Shown one piece after another: positions 1 to 11,753 of a stretch of 64,000 nucleotides of DNA. The DNA is from Eretmocerus hayati. Lineage: Eukaryota > Arthropoda > Insecta > Hymenoptera > Aphelinidae. The position numbers were made by a program, and so were the translations under genes. Below the pieces are notes generated by a model. That model did not search any database, had not been told where the DNA came from, and saw nothing but the letters and a program-made list of their open reading frames with translations. Each line of letters begins with the position of its first letter. The stretch's first letter is position 1. The stretch is taken from assembly GCA_029851415.1 (NCBI GenBank), contig CM056743.1, positions 66,060,186 through 66,124,185 on the forward strand, in the 5' to 3' direction.

Positions 1-429
1 CCCAGAGTTGAATCCAGTGGGCTTTTTGTCTCGAGATGCAGCTATGGATATCAGCATTGGGAGTATATCCATATATGTATCATATCGACATGGGCCTGTA
101 TGGGCAATGCTAATATCCATATAAATGTATCTCGTGGGGAAGTCCATTGGATCCAACCCTGGGAGCTACCCTCATTTCTCACCAAAATTAGGTAGTCCCC
201 AAAGTTCCATCACGATCCGTATTTCGTAGACCTGGTGCTCGCCTTGTGAGTTCATTTTGAACGAGTTTGAGGTAGGAGTTGGAAACACCTCAGTATCGTA
301 TCGGACACATTACCCAATAACTCGCTCAACCGGATCGAGTCATAGACAATTTTTCAGAGCAATTAACGTTTTCATTGTAAAAGGATTCGTCCCAATTCCT
401 GTGCGATGGGAAACTTGATCCTCTCACTG

Positions 430-1960
430 GTGTTATCCCTGGTAACATTCTTTCGTGAGTTCACCATGAGTACCCCATGGTATCTCATGCGTGATCAGAG
501 GATACTCATGAGATACTATGAGATACCATGGGTACGCCAGGAGAGTGAATCGTTGTTCTGAACACTCGGAAAGGCTACGTATGAATTGGGGTATCATATC
601 AGATGGCTTGCAAACGTTTACACAAACAATCCACTACCCAATGAATTTTCCATGGATACGCCATGGTATCTCATGCGTGGGTAAGACGATACTCATGAGA
701 TACCATGAGATTCTATGTGTTTGCATCAATTGTTAAAAGTTGGTTCTGAATCGCCAAAAGTGCTGATATATTCGTCGTTATGATCCCCATCATATATCAG
801 TCCTTCGAGAACGCTTAGAACAAAAATTTGTGAACCACAAAGATTAGCACGGTTACTTCATAGTATCTCATGCGTGCTCGGAGAGGATTCCCATGAGATA
901 CCTTGGGATTCTAAATAACCAACAGGGTATTTTTGTTGTTTGTATATCCTGAGAAGCGGCGATCAGTCTCTGAAATGATACTTATGATGATTCTATGACT
1001 TGAAAACACTCGGAATAGGGATTTGTGTGTCGGTGAGATTGGCATGGGTACTCCATGGTATCCCACGCGTATTCGAGATGACACCAATGAAAAACTATGA
1101 GATTCTCGAGGTTCTCTCCCACCTCGAATATCTTGTTCTTCTACGTACTCAAAAGCAGCAATGGGACTCTGGAATGATCACTATGAACAATATTACCCCA
1201 CAAATGACTTGAAAAACGATATGCGAGCCGTGGAGAATCCCGTGGGTACGCCAAGGTATCTCATGCGTGATCGAGACGATATTCGTGAGATACTATGGGA
1301 TTCTCTGAGTGCGGACTATACGGTAATTTATTTTTTGTCGTTTTCAGGTCTCCGATAATGAAAATGAGATTCTGGGATGATTCCCATGACGTTTCCATGA
1401 CTTGAATACGCAATAAACAAATGAGTTTCGTCAGCCAGAGCGATAGAAACAGATACTCCATTGTATCTCATCCGTATGCGAGACGATACTCATGAGATAC
1501 TATAAGATTCTCGAGGCATCCACATTGGATTTCTTGTTTTTGTACCTCCTCCAAAGCAGCGATGAGACTCTGGAATGATCACCATAAACAATATGACACA
1601 ACGAAAGACTTGGAAAAATTATATGCGAACCGTTGAGAATCCCGTAGGTACGGCAAGGTATCACATGCGTGATCGGGACGATACTCATGAGATACTATGA
1701 GACTCTCTGGGCATGGACTATACGTTAAATTTTTGTTGTTCCCAGGGCTTTGAAAGTGGAAATGAGATTCTGGGATGATTCCCATGATGTTTCCATGACC
1801 AGGCCTGTGTATGACTTGAACACTCAATGAACAAATGAGATTCGTGTCAGTGCGAATGACACGGGTATTCCATCGTATCTCATGCGTATTCGAGACGATA
1901 CTCATGAGATACTACGATATTCTATGAGTACGCATGGTTGGAGATATATCCGCCTCACAA
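430..1960. repeat. GATAC/GTATC-rich satellite, block 1
   Basis: Degenerate tandem DNA built around the palindromic core GATACTCATGAGATAC and its derivatives, preceded by GGTATCTCATGCGT. A higher-order unit of about 400 bp is clear: a landmark beginning AGCAGCAATGGGACTCTGG near 1155 recurs near 1554, and AAATGAGATTCTGGGATGAT recurs at about 1361 and 1758. Short open frames here are by-products of the repeat. Bases 1-430 hold no gene that I can see, only a weak inverted pair around GGATAT. Confidence 0.8.
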
Positions 1961-2049
1961 CTCAAGGATTTCCCTCGCAACCTTGTGATTCTCGAATCGC
2001 CTGGATATTGTGAAACACGGATTCGTACCATTCGTGGCCCCTCGTATAT

Positions 2050-2687
2050 GTACCCTTGGCGGTAGTTGATTCTTTCCGCATGGGGGATCATTTCCGGAAA
2101 TTTTCGTCGCCCTCATGTGTTATAGATTCAGGTTTGAGCGCGCGCATCAAGATCTCTGGCCGTCGCCGAACAACAGAGCTCAGCAGACAGCATCAGAAAT
2201 CGAATATAGACGATTGCCGACGAATAAACTCTTCCGATAAAGGTTTTTTCGTGGCTTGTCGCTATGCAGTTGGAGAACTTTATTAGTCTTGTTGACTCGT
2301 GATGTTTACTATAATATGTTTCTCAATCCTCGTCTTCATTCTCGGATGACTCTCATCGCGCTCATATGTGCCGGCAACCGTATCTGGATCTCACAAAAAG
2401 CATTTCGCAAGGGTGGTTCCTGATTATTGAATGGAGTAAATTGTTGCTGAAGCAAGAGGTCTGTTCGATCTGTGAATTTCTGATTATTTCTGATGCTGTT
2501 TGTCACTGTCTGCTGTCGCTAATTGTTGATCTCCGCTGTGCATCAGAAGTGGACAGAATGTTCGTAGGCGCGCAGCGCGCGCACACACACGCACACACGT
2601 AACACGTAAATATATATCGCATGAGAGCGACGAAAATTTCCGGACATGATCCCCTATTCGGAAAGAATCAACGACCGCCAAGTGTAC
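2050..2687. mobile_element. Small foldback (inverted-repeat) element
   Basis: The left end (GTACCCTTGGCGG) and right end (CCGCCAAGTGTAC) are inverted copies, and the match continues inward through GATCAT.TCCGGAAATTTTCGTCG for about 165-220 bp per arm. The arms carry a GCGCGC/CACACA stretch and a CAGACAGCATCAGAAAT motif, also mirrored. The centre (about 2210-2470) shows no transposase. This is a non-autonomous foldback or MITE; the family is unknown and no clear target duplication was found. Confidence 0.7.
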
Positions 2688-2739
2688 CCCCGTCTTGCAG
2701 TGAGTTGGGGCGAAGTATCTTCTACTTGCGAGGCACAAT

Positions 2740-3630
2740 TATCGCATATATACTGAGGGAGCAATCTATTTGTCTCTGATGAAATAGAAAAGCAAATTGA
2801 GCTCTAAACGGCAACATTACTACTAACCAGGATAAGAACGAGATTGATTGTTTGGATTGCTCTTGATTAATCTCTGGAGACCATTCGTGATCGAGCCCAG
2901 TTTAATCCTGCCGGAATGCAAAAGTATTGTTCTTCCGTGTTCTGCGTTTTGAGAATATGTCTGTTTTCCCCCATGGATCCTGTTATAGAATATCACTCCT
3001 TACTATTCTCTTGTAGTGTGCAAGAGAATATGATAAATAACCTGCAGCTGAATGATTGTCAAGTGACTAGTGCATGATGGCACCTAACCTCTCTCCGCAA
3101 AAGGCTAAATTTTCTAGCTAGTAGACCTGCGAATGAGATAAGTATATTGGTGCTCAATAATCTTGTAGAGTAATTTCGAAAAGAGAGTGAGATCCTTTGT
3201 GTAATGATAGACATGTGTTCCCAGAATGATTGAGATCATCCGAGGTATGTCACATAACTCTGGCTGAGGTTGCTGGGTGTGGATATCAGCGTTATTTGTT
3301 TCTGCGAGACAGACTATCGACATCACTGTTGATGTATAGAATGATGAGAAGTAATGTTCACACTCCATACCACTCCGCATCCCCAACAACAGAAGACTCA
3401 TATGATTTGTGAACATGAGCTGTATCTCTATTTGATATGTCAATGTGAATGGTATCTACAGCTTCCCCATTCCATCCTTGAAATGTCCTACTAATATAAC
3501 TCATGAGAGTCACAGGGACTTTGCTAATATTCGGGGCTTCCTGGTGATTATACCTACCTACACGTAATCGTGCTTTTTGATCTCACTGTTCTTCCTTGCT
3601 CTACTGCATTACGTCCTTGGGGTACGTTTA
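2740..3630. other. No recognisable gene or repeat
   Basis: AT-rich DNA between the foldback element and the second satellite block. The longest open stretches (about 110 codons on the minus strand near 3114-3443) have no recognisable motif, and I do not call them genes. Confidence 0.5.
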
Positions 3631-5215
3631 AAGTCTCCTATGATGAAAGCAGTATCTCATAGTATCTCGAAGTATTGCTCAGTATCCCATGGTATCTCAT
3701 ATGCGTATATCTCCAAAATCATGGCGCTCATTGCTCGGTATTCCAGAGTATCTCATGGGATCTCGGAGTAACGCTTCGTATCTCGTGGTATCTCATGCGT
3801 ATATCCCTCATCAATGAACGCGTCTCGTATAGTATCCCGCAGTATCCTGAAGTATCTCGCAGTATCTTATAGCATCTCTTAAGTATGCGCAATATTCTAT
3901 AGTTTCTCGCAGTGTCGTATAGTATCTCATGAGTACACCCCTCATCAAGATCGCGTATCGTATAGTAGCCCGCAGTATCGTATAGTATCTCATGCGTATA
4001 TCCCTCATCAATGAACCCGTGTCGTATAGTATTCCGCCACGTGATAACGAATGAGTCGTTCATGGATAATTCGTTAACCGAGTCCAATATTTGTTTCATC
4101 ATGTGGAGTATTTCCATAATGACTCGTGGACCGAATGAGTCATTTCAACGAATCGTTTCAACGACCGCACATAATGAAACGAATATTTGACTTGTTCAAA
4201 GACTCGTTCATGACTCAAATATACGACTCATTGATTTTCACGCGGGCCATGGTATCTCGCAGTGTTGTATAGTATCCCATGAGTATACCCCTTATCAATG
4301 AACGCGTTTTGGATGGTATCCCGTAGTATCCTATAGTATCTCGCAGTATCGTATAGCATCGCATGAGTCTGCCCCACACCAATGAACGCGTATAGTATGG
4401 TGTCGCTCAGTTTGCTATAGTATCTCACAGTATCCCATAGTATCTCGCAGTGTGCTATAGTATCTTGCAGTATCCCATAGTATTTCGCAGTTTTGTATAG
4501 TATCTCATGAGTGTACCTCTCATCAATGAACGCGTATCGTATAGTATCCCACAGTATCCCATAATATCTCGCAGTATCGTATAGTGTCTCATGCGTATAT
4601 CTCTCTCAATGAACGCGTATCGTATAGTATCCTTAGTATCTCATGCGTAAACCCTCCATCATTGAACGCGTATCGTATAGTATCCCACAGTGGCTCTTCG
4701 GATGTCGCAGTATCGTATAGTATCTCATGCGCATATCCCTCATTATGAAATGCGTATCGTACAGTTTCTCGTAATATGTCTTAGTGTCTCATGGGTTCCC
4801 AGAGGATATCCAATAATGCCTAAGGTGAGTATCACTTGGTATCTCGTAGAATCTCACGCGTATATCTCTCTGCACAAACGTGTATCACACGGTATTCCAT
4901 AGTGTCTCTGAGTATCGTAGCGTATCCCTGAGCATCGCACAGTGTATTCCATTGGCTTGAAGAATAGTACCTCACGGTATCTCATGAGGATATATTGAAA
5001 TCCAGGAAACAGGGGTATCCTATAGTATCTTATAAGTATCAAGATGGGGAAATGGTTCGATATCCCATGGTATATCATGGTATCTCATACGTATCCATCG
5101 AGCAGTATCTCACGGTATATCATGTATACGTCGGGTTCGCATTGCAAATATCGTGGTGGTTCCCCATGCGTTCCCCATGGTATCTCACTCCATGAGATAC
5201 TCTGGGGTACTCACT
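3630..5215. repeat. GATAC/GTATC-rich satellite, block 2
   Basis: Tandem units of very roughly 80-120 bp are dominated by TATAGTATCTCATGCGTATA and CTCATCAATGAACGCGT, with GTATC recurring about every 10-11 bp. The block is related to 430-1960 but has a different higher-order unit. Near 4040-4230 it is broken by a non-repeat stretch rich in GACTCGTT and AATGAGTC. Confidence 0.8.
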
Positions 5216-5226
5216 AAAAATTTTTA

Positions 5227-6095
5227 CCAGGGATTCACTGTTGTAGTAACCGTAGAATGAAATTTTGAAATTCTCTTCAACTACATATTTTGACGTGAAA
5301 TGTTCGGTTCATTCGATTGGCGTGGTCTCAAATTCGGAATCTTACCAAAACCAACCCCTAATAACCCAAAAAAACCTAAATACCTACGATTTTTGAAGAA
5401 CTAGGGACACCAGAAGATTTTCTTTGGAAAATGCAACAACTTCATTTCTCATCATTATCAACGTGAATCGCTCCCTTTCCGAATTCCAGAAGCGTTTTCA
5501 GGCCTCTGGTGCGTTTTCCGGGCTAGCTCACGATTCCACCGTTGTAGTGCGGATGGGATAGGATTTTGAAATTTCTTGGAACCTCAAATTTCGACGATAA
5601 ATTTCCTGTTTCTTCGATTGGCGTGGTCAAAAATCCTAAATTTAGCCGAAAAAGCCCCTAGAAATCCAAAAAAACCTAAAAATTACAATTTTTCGAAAAA
5701 CTGGGGGGGACTAAAAAATTTGTTTAAAAAAATACAACAACTTTCTTCCTCATCATTATCAACGTAAATCGCTCCCCCTCGAGTTTTAGAAACTTTTTCA
5801 GGCCTCTGGTGCGTTTTCCGGGCTAAATCATGATTTTACCGTTGTAGTGCGGATGGGATAGAATCTTGAAATTTTTTTGAACCACATATTTCTACGTGAA
5901 ATTTCCTGTTTTCTTGATTGACGTAGTCAAAGATTCTCAATTCTGCCGAAGTAGCCCGCAAAACTCCAAAAAACCTCAAAAAGTACGATTTTTTGAAAAA
6001 CTGGGGGCACCAAAAAATTTGTTCTGGAAAATGCAACATCTTTGATCCCGATAAAAATCGACGTAATTTGCTCCCCCTCCGAGTTAAACCGCTCA
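5227..6095. repeat. Tandem repeat, about 300-bp unit, 3 copies
   Basis: Three successive copies begin near 5235, 5535 and 5836, each with GTTGTAGTGCGGATGGGATA or a variant. Each contains CCAAAAAAACCTAAAA, ATGCAACAACTT and CGTTTTCCGGGCTA. The spacing is about 300 bp and copies 2 and 3 are closest. No coding potential is evident. Confidence 0.85.
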
Positions 6096-6868
6096 TACTG
6101 TGTTTTCAAGCGGTTTTCGTGTTTCAATGGAGGCCGTCGTCATACGACTTCCGGACGATATTCGAGGGAAAAGGATTCGGATTCCGCATCAAACAAGTCA
6201 CAATTTTCGTTTTTGGAACACTCCGAGATCGCCTTTCTCATAGTAACGCGTAATTGTGCCGTCCGGTGAATTCTTTTTCCCACTGTGCGCCGCTACCAGA
6301 ATCCGTCGCTGAGTCTCTGCTTTAGCATTCGACCCACAACATAACCCCGCATTGGTGTTGGTCAAGTGCCGAGGGGCCGGAGTTCATGGAAGTGAGTGTA
6401 AATGACACAGCTGGTCCCCTCTGCGTTGGACTTGCCAACTCCAAAGGACTTCTCGTCCTTCTCTTCTCTCTCATTCTCCAGGATGGCGGTGGGCCCCGAT
6501 CATGCAAACCAGGCATACTCGACTCGCGTCGTCTGCTGCATGCTTGAGTCACGTGATTCGAGCGAAGAGAGAGATCAAGAATGATGTTGCTCACTCTGGC
6601 TGCTGCGCCACGACGCTGTCCCTAACTCACCCCTTCTCGATATTCCTGCGCCCTCGATACTTCGATTTTGCGAGACTCCCTCAAAACGAGCTGTGGAAGG
6701 AGACCCAACCACACACCAGGTCACCACTTACCCGCAATATGTGAGAGACACATGCGCGCTTCATATCTGCGCACGTGCTGATCAAATTTGCATCACAAAA
6801 CGGACCAAATCGGAGCACGCGTACTCGGATGCATACTTCCCGCAATATTCCTGCACGCGGTCGTTCCA
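6096..6868. other. No recognisable gene
   Basis: Mixed-composition DNA. Several 60-95-codon frames overlap on both strands, with no motif and no consistent coding frame. Confidence 0.5.
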
Positions 6869-6870
6869 TT

Positions 6871-7083
6871 GGCTGATGCTATACTACGCCTTCTCGCGCG
6901 CTTTTCCGCATGCATTTTCGCGATGCCAGCGCCATGCCAGAATAATTTTGGAGAGTCGGTACGGCAGAGATTGACTGAAGGAGAACAATTTCGAAGATCT
7001 GCCGTAACGACTCTGCAAAATTATTCTGACGTGCCACTGGCATCGCGCCAGCGCTCGCGGAAACGCGTAATGTAGAATCAGCC
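6871..7083. mobile_element. Foldback MITE, about 213 bp
   Basis: The left end GGCTGATGCTATACTACGC and right end GCGTAATGTAGAATCAGCC are inverted copies. The arms keep pairing through GCGATGCCAG..GCCAGAATAATTTTG and TCTGCCGT, so the whole element can fold into one hairpin with a loop near 6968-6997. There is no coding region and no clear target duplication. Confidence 0.75.
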
Positions 7084-7129
7084 ATAACCCTTTGCCCATC
7101 CTCGCTTTTTGTGATGGCAACTCCTACTA

Positions 7130-7735
7130 ACACACCCGCATTCTTTGAACGATTGGGGACAAAAACCTAGTGTCAGTATCCCACATCCACGAAAATTCAT
7201 TCAAATGCCAGACGGCTAGCGCTTGCTGTTTATGACCCCAGTCAAATTCCTAAATTTTCATTCTCAAACTACCTCTCCATTCATAACGTACATTCATAGT
7301 TATGTGACTCCCAATACATTAATCGAAAGAATTATAAAAATTTCCGTAAGACCCTGATTTCCAAACCGATTCCACAAGATATGCATTCCTATTTTGTATT
7401 TCTTGATCCGAAATCATTGTGCCTCCAGCAGCTGCGGCCATAAACTGAACAGATTGGTAAAAACTGAGGATAGTTTATAGTGCCACATGCGGAAAATCAG
7501 CGACCTCATCCTATTACATCTATCCGAAACAAGGCGCTAAACCCTTTGTTTATCACCAGCTGTGCGATGTGTCCTCGACCAAGAATGACACAAAGATTCT
7601 CTAACTTTAATTTATAATCAAATGAATCCACAAAACTGTTGTGAGCTTCTAGAATCAGAGCTTTTGATGCACCGGAAATGCGTGAGTAAAATAGCGCGAG
7701 CTCATCCTTAGGCTCAGAAAATTCCTCCCGATGGC
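7130..7735. other. No recognisable gene or repeat
   Basis: AT-rich intergenic DNA. I see nothing that can be annotated. Confidence 0.5.
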
Positions 7736-8745
7736 ATTTTTATTACCATTGTAACAAGTCATTGACCTGTCACAATGGTAATAACAATGGTAATAAAAAT
7801 GGTAACAGTGGTAATGAAAATGAACCGGCGATTCTCACCTCCCCCTGTCGATTGGCTACCATAACTACGCGAGTGCGGGCGGGTTCCCATTCAAATCTGT
7901 AAGTGAGAACTAATTAGTGCGCTGGATGATCAGCGTGGCTTCAACTCAGTGATTAGAGCGTCGGACTCCCAACCGAGAGGCTCGGAGTCGATTCTCACTC
8001 GCGCGAGTTCCTCCAGTCGCTTTCTTCATCGAAGTTAGAATAATGAAGTGCATCAACGAGCCCACGTTACATGGCATCCCTTTCAGGGACCCGTCAATTA
8101 ACACCGCCTCCGTAGTATGGATGTACCTTGACTTCAATTCGGCAATTGAATTAATCAAATCAAGAAGTCCATTCGAAAAAGGTGGCGCTGGATTCGGCAC
8201 TTGCCGTAGCGCAGTTTGAAGCTTTATCGACCGCAGAGAAGTAGTCTGGACATTGTTCCACCGATAAATGCAATAACAGTTTATTACACTGGCGATAGAT
8301 CACCGAGGACAGTTTTAGCTCCAAACCCGTTCTTGAAGCGGAGCACTTGGACGGTCGGGTGAGAGGTTAACACTAGGATGGGCCGTCTGCCTCAGGTAAT
8401 GAAAGAAGGGAACTAGAATGCCGTAGGACCTGTTGTTGTCCACAGAATATATAGGACCTAAAAGATGCCCATAAAAACGGGTGACGTATTTCACGACGAG
8501 ATACAATAATTGAGTCAGAATAAGTATGTGAATATAGAAGCATAAGCACACGGAACACACACGGTCCATGAGCTGCAATAGGATCAGTACTCCAACTCGA
8601 GATAAGAACATCTCGAATCCCACACCCGGTCAGAGTAACAAGTCATTGAGTTGTTACGGCGATTCTCGCATTCCCTTGGCGATTGGCTACCATAACTACG
8701 CGAGCGCGGGCGGGTTCCAATTCAAATCTGTAGGTGGGGACTAAA
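7736..8745. repeat. Direct-repeat pair flanking about 0.75 kb
   Basis: A segment at about 7752-7905 (GTAACAAGTCATTGA, then CGATTCTC, then CGATTGGCTACCATAACTAC and CGGGCGGGTTCC) recurs in the same orientation at about 8634-8745. The left copy also contains an inverted pair built on TTTTTATTACCATTGT / ACAATGGTAATAAAAA (7738-7799). The enclosed DNA contains the SINE-like repeat at 7925. This may be an LTR-like pair or a segmental duplication; I cannot choose between them. Confidence 0.6.
7925..8050 (+). mobile_element. tRNA-headed SINE-like repeat, copy 1
   Basis: The segment has a tRNA-like D-arm/A-box (AACTCAGTGATTAGAGCG), an anticodon-arm-like stem TCGG..CCGA and a degenerate B box (GAGTCGATTCT). 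These are followed by GCGCGAGTTCCTCCAGTCGC. The same series is found at 35790-35890, so this is a repeat family and not an isolated tRNA. The acceptor stem does not pair well, so it is not called a functional tRNA. Confidence 0.6.
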
Positions 8746-8979
8746 GGTTTATTCGATTATGTAGTTCGGAGCGTTCGGAGCGCCCGGAGTGCTCCAAGCG
8801 TCCCCGACCGGAGGCAAATTCGGCGATAGTTTGTTCCGAGCGCTCCGAACGCTCTGTCCAAGAATTATGGCCGCGGAGAGGGGAGACAGTCTGTTTCCAA
8901 TGCAGTAAACGATTTCTCCCCTCTCCGAGACTACAGATCTTGGGCGGAGCGTTCGGAGCCGGAGCGCTCGGAATAAACC
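8746..8979. mobile_element. Foldback MITE with GGAGCG-rich arms
   Basis: Terminal GGTTTATTC / GAATAAACC repeats are followed inward by mirrored copies of CGGAGCGTTCGGAGC. Inside, a second inverted pair (GAGAGGGGAGACAG / GATTTCTCCCCTCTC) forms a stem. There is no coding region. Flanking duplications are unclear. Confidence 0.6.
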
Positions 8980-9360
8980 ACGACCATAAAAGAAAGGTCT
9001 GCGCACTCCGGTGCTCGGACTTGACTCACGGTTACATTCCCCTACCGTCCCCTACTCTGCCCCTCGAAATCCAATATAGCCGGCCCGGGCAGCGCTTCGC
9101 TGATTGGTCGGTCGCTCTTGCTGCTATAGGTATAGCCGATAGTGCTATAGCTCAAATGTAAACACAGAGCAAAATCAAAGTTTGCGTGATTATTGGCTCG
9201 TTATTCGTCACGCTGGCAAAAAGGAAATGAGGATCTAACTTCGTTCTCTGTTTTCATCACTCTCAAATTTCTGAGTCCCATATTCCAAATCCCCAAATCC
9301 CAAGCCCCGTAGGGGCCTGCACTTTATATACAACTTCTGAGCACCTGGTGGTAACAACAG

Positions 9361-9434
9361 TATGATAGCCGAGTGGTTAGCACCGTCGGCCGCGGAATAG
9401 TTTTGCAATCGTGGGTTCGTGTCCCGTGTAGAGC
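9361..9434 (+). ncRNA. tRNA-like Pol III cassette in left arm of element A
   Basis: The A box TAGCCGAGTGG (9366-9376) fits the eukaryotic consensus. The B box GGTTCGTGTCC (9414-9424) differs by about one base. A run of eight T's follows immediately, which is a good Pol III terminator. The body reads like a class II tRNA, but acceptor pairing is poor, so I call it tRNA-derived. Its mirror copy is at 10344-10418. Confidence 0.65.
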
Positions 9435-10343
9435 AATTTTTTTTCTTCTTTTTTCAATATTTGTATCTCCTTTTTTTGTCAATGAAATACCGGATAAACT
9501 CCATCTTGGAATCCTGAATAATCACGCATTTTTGTTATATATTCTTCGCTGAATGGACAGTCGAAAACAGAAACGGATCAATCTTATTGTACAGATGTGT
9601 CCTTAGAAATATTATATTATATATCTCTATGATAGGAGTGGGCTGAGATTTTCGCCAATCCGAAGATTCGGAATGCAGAAATTCCGGAGAGTCAAGAATT
9701 CTATGCGAAATGACGCACAAAGATTTGGGATACGATCAAGAATTCATTTTAGGAACAATAACTCCGGGAGGGACAATTTTGAAAGGGTGACATTCAGAAT
9801 AAAATAAAATTGTACATATATTCAGGATAGATGAGACTTATCGAATTTTCATACATAAATTAATATTATCAATCCTAAATTTTGCTCGTATAAAAAATTT
9901 AATAATTTTTTTAAATTCAATTCAAGTTATAGCAGAAAACCCTGCAATTATTAATGATATGATACTGATAAACATAATAATGTTCATCAAAAAACCAAAT
10001 TTATTCATTAATGAATTGAATAGAATTAAAAGGTCAATTCCATAGCACTCTGATTTAACATTTTGTGTCATTGTGGTCCTCCTGAATTTCAGCATTCCTA
10101 GCTTTTGGCTTTGCATGAAAATTAAGCCCACTCATTTCATGGAGCTATTTCATATTTTGAAGGACACATCCGAGGACACATCTGTACAATATGATTGATC
10201 TGTTCCTGTTCTCGGTCGACTGTCAACTAGGCAAAATATATAACAAACATGCGTGATTATTTAGAATTTCAAGATGGAGTTCATCCGGTATTTCACTGAC
10301 AAAAAAAAGAGATACAAATATTGAGAAAAAAGGAAAAAAAATT

Positions 10344-10418
10344 GCTCTACACGGGACACGAACCCACGATTGCAAAACTATTCCGCGGCCGACGGCGCTA
10401 ACCACTCGGCTATCATAC
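10344..10418 (-). ncRNA. tRNA-like Pol III cassette in right arm of element A
   Basis: This is the inverted copy of the 9361-9434 cassette, with A box, B box and the T-run (A-run on the plus strand at about 10334-10341) all kept. Transcription from both cassettes would converge on the element centre. Confidence 0.65.
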
Positions 10419-10683
10419 TGTTGTTACCACCAGGTGCTCAGAAGTTGCATATAAAGTGCAGGCCCCTACGGGGCTTGGGATTTGGGGATTTGGAATATGG
10501 GACTCAGAAATTTGAGAGTGATGAAAACAGAGAACGAAGTTAGATCCTCATTTCCTTTTTGCCAGCGTGACGAATAACGAGCGAATAATCACGCAAACTT
10601 TGATTTTGCTCTGTGTTTACATTTGTACAACGTCATTTGTACAACGTCATCATCGCAGCCTCTGCAGCGGCTCAAGCGTCGCA

Positions 10684-10861
10684 CAGTGGGGCCGAGAATT
10701 TCTTGGATAATTCGCCTTTACGTGAATTTGCAACCAATCAACATATGCGCAGACGCAGGAGGTTGTTCTCATTCATCCAAAAGTCTTCTGTTTGCGCATA
10801 TGTCGATTGGTTGCGAATTCACGTAATGGCGAATTATCCAAGTACTCCTTGGCCCCACTGT
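10684..10861. mobile_element. hAT-like MITE with 8-bp target duplication
   Basis: The termini CAGTGGGGCC and GGCCCCACTG(T) are inverted and the element is flanked by perfect 8-bp duplications GCGTCGCA (10676-10683 and 10862-10869). The two halves pair through GGATAATTCGCC.TTACGTGAATT and AACCAATC.ACATATGCGC. Eight-bp duplications are typical of the hAT superfamily. There is no coding capacity. Confidence 0.8.
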
Positions 10862-10956
10862 GCGTCGCACGTCGACGCAGCACGCCCAGGCCACGCCGTG
10901 GGCAACGAGGAGGTGCAGCCTGCGACCTGGGTGCAATCCCCGGCATCGAGCTTCGG

Positions 10957-11205
10957 CGAGCTTTCTGCTCGCAGTCGCCGGGTCCATCGCGCGCGGCCAG
11001 CGTGTGGACTCACACCGTGGGAGCATCATCATCGTTTCAGCGAGCTTTCATCTCGCAGTCACCGAGTCCAACGCGTGCATTAAGCGTGTGGACTCACGAC
11101 GAGGGGAAATCATCGTTGGCGGGCTTTCTGCTCGCAGTCGCCGGGTCCATCGCGCGCGGCCAGCGTGTGGACTCACACCGAGGGAGCACCATCATCGTGA
11201 GCAAT
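10957..11205. repeat. Tandem repeat, about 80-bp unit, 3 copies
   Basis: Copies start near 10957, 11041 and 11120 with CGAGCTTTCTGCTCGCAGTC or a variant and contain CAGCGTGTGGACTCACACCG. The DNA is GC-rich compared with its surroundings. All frames stay open because of the composition; I do not treat them as genes. The following 11240-11750 is probably the untranslated leader of the gypsy element, but I could not find its 5' LTR. Confidence 0.75.
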
Positions 11206-11753
11206 CTGCTCTTAAACGCCGAGCACTGCGTGCGGGGTAGCACGTAGGCTCATCATCGTCGTCGGCGTCGGTGCATCTGCGTGCAGTCGGCGCGCATTCC
11301 TCCGAGCCTCGCAGCAGCGTGGCAGCCAACTGCGGGCGACAGCTCCAAATTTGCCCGCGCTTTCACCAGCGCCGGTGGCCATTTTGCTCCAGTATCTGCG
11401 CGTAGTCAGCTTGCAGTCTCCAAACATCGCAGCAGGTATTCCAACGAATTGACGATTCAATTCCACGCTCGCGTAAATTCTGGGCAATTTACCGCACCGT
11501 CGTCAACGTTTTCGAATCACTTTTCGAGAAAATTACGAGGAACTTGAGTAAAATTTTTCCTGTTTTTCACGTTTTCAATTTTTACTCATCTCACATTTTG
11601 AAAAATTTTCAACTTTTGAAAAATTTCTTGCTGAAACGCTGAGCGTGTATGCTCGTATGTGTGGGTTGGGCAAAATTGTCAATTGTGTTTGTAACTTGTC
11701 TACGTACAAAAGCTAGGCTTGCCTGCGAGCAAGGATCTTTTATTGTTTAGTGT

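Larger units (their letters stand above)
9153..10625. mobile_element. Foldback element A (about 1.47 kb, 0.45-kb inverted arms)
   Basis: The left arm (9153-9604) is repeated in inverted orientation at 10166-10625. The tips are CAAATGTAAACACAGAGC / GCTCTGTGTTTACATTTG, and the arms look over 90 percent identical by eye. Each arm carries one tRNA-like cassette. The central 560 bp is AT-rich without a transposase; one minus-strand stretch (9922-10131) reads as a hydrophobic peptide but has no recognised match. No clear target duplication is visible. It is therefore a non-autonomous foldback whose mobilising enzyme is unknown. Confidence 0.8.

Noticed and set aside
430..5215. CRISPR array
   Set aside because: No constant repeat/variable spacer pattern; the repeats are degenerate satellite in a eukaryotic genome.
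9922..10131. AT-rich hydrophobic frame in the core of foldback A, considered as a nuclear copy of mitochondrial DNA
   Set aside because: No mitochondrial protein could be recognised; AT-rich DNA easily gives hydrophobic peptides.
10613..11247. Several overlapping 120-156-codon frames
   Set aside because: They run through a MITE and a GC-rich 80-bp tandem repeat in all frames, which is an effect of composition.
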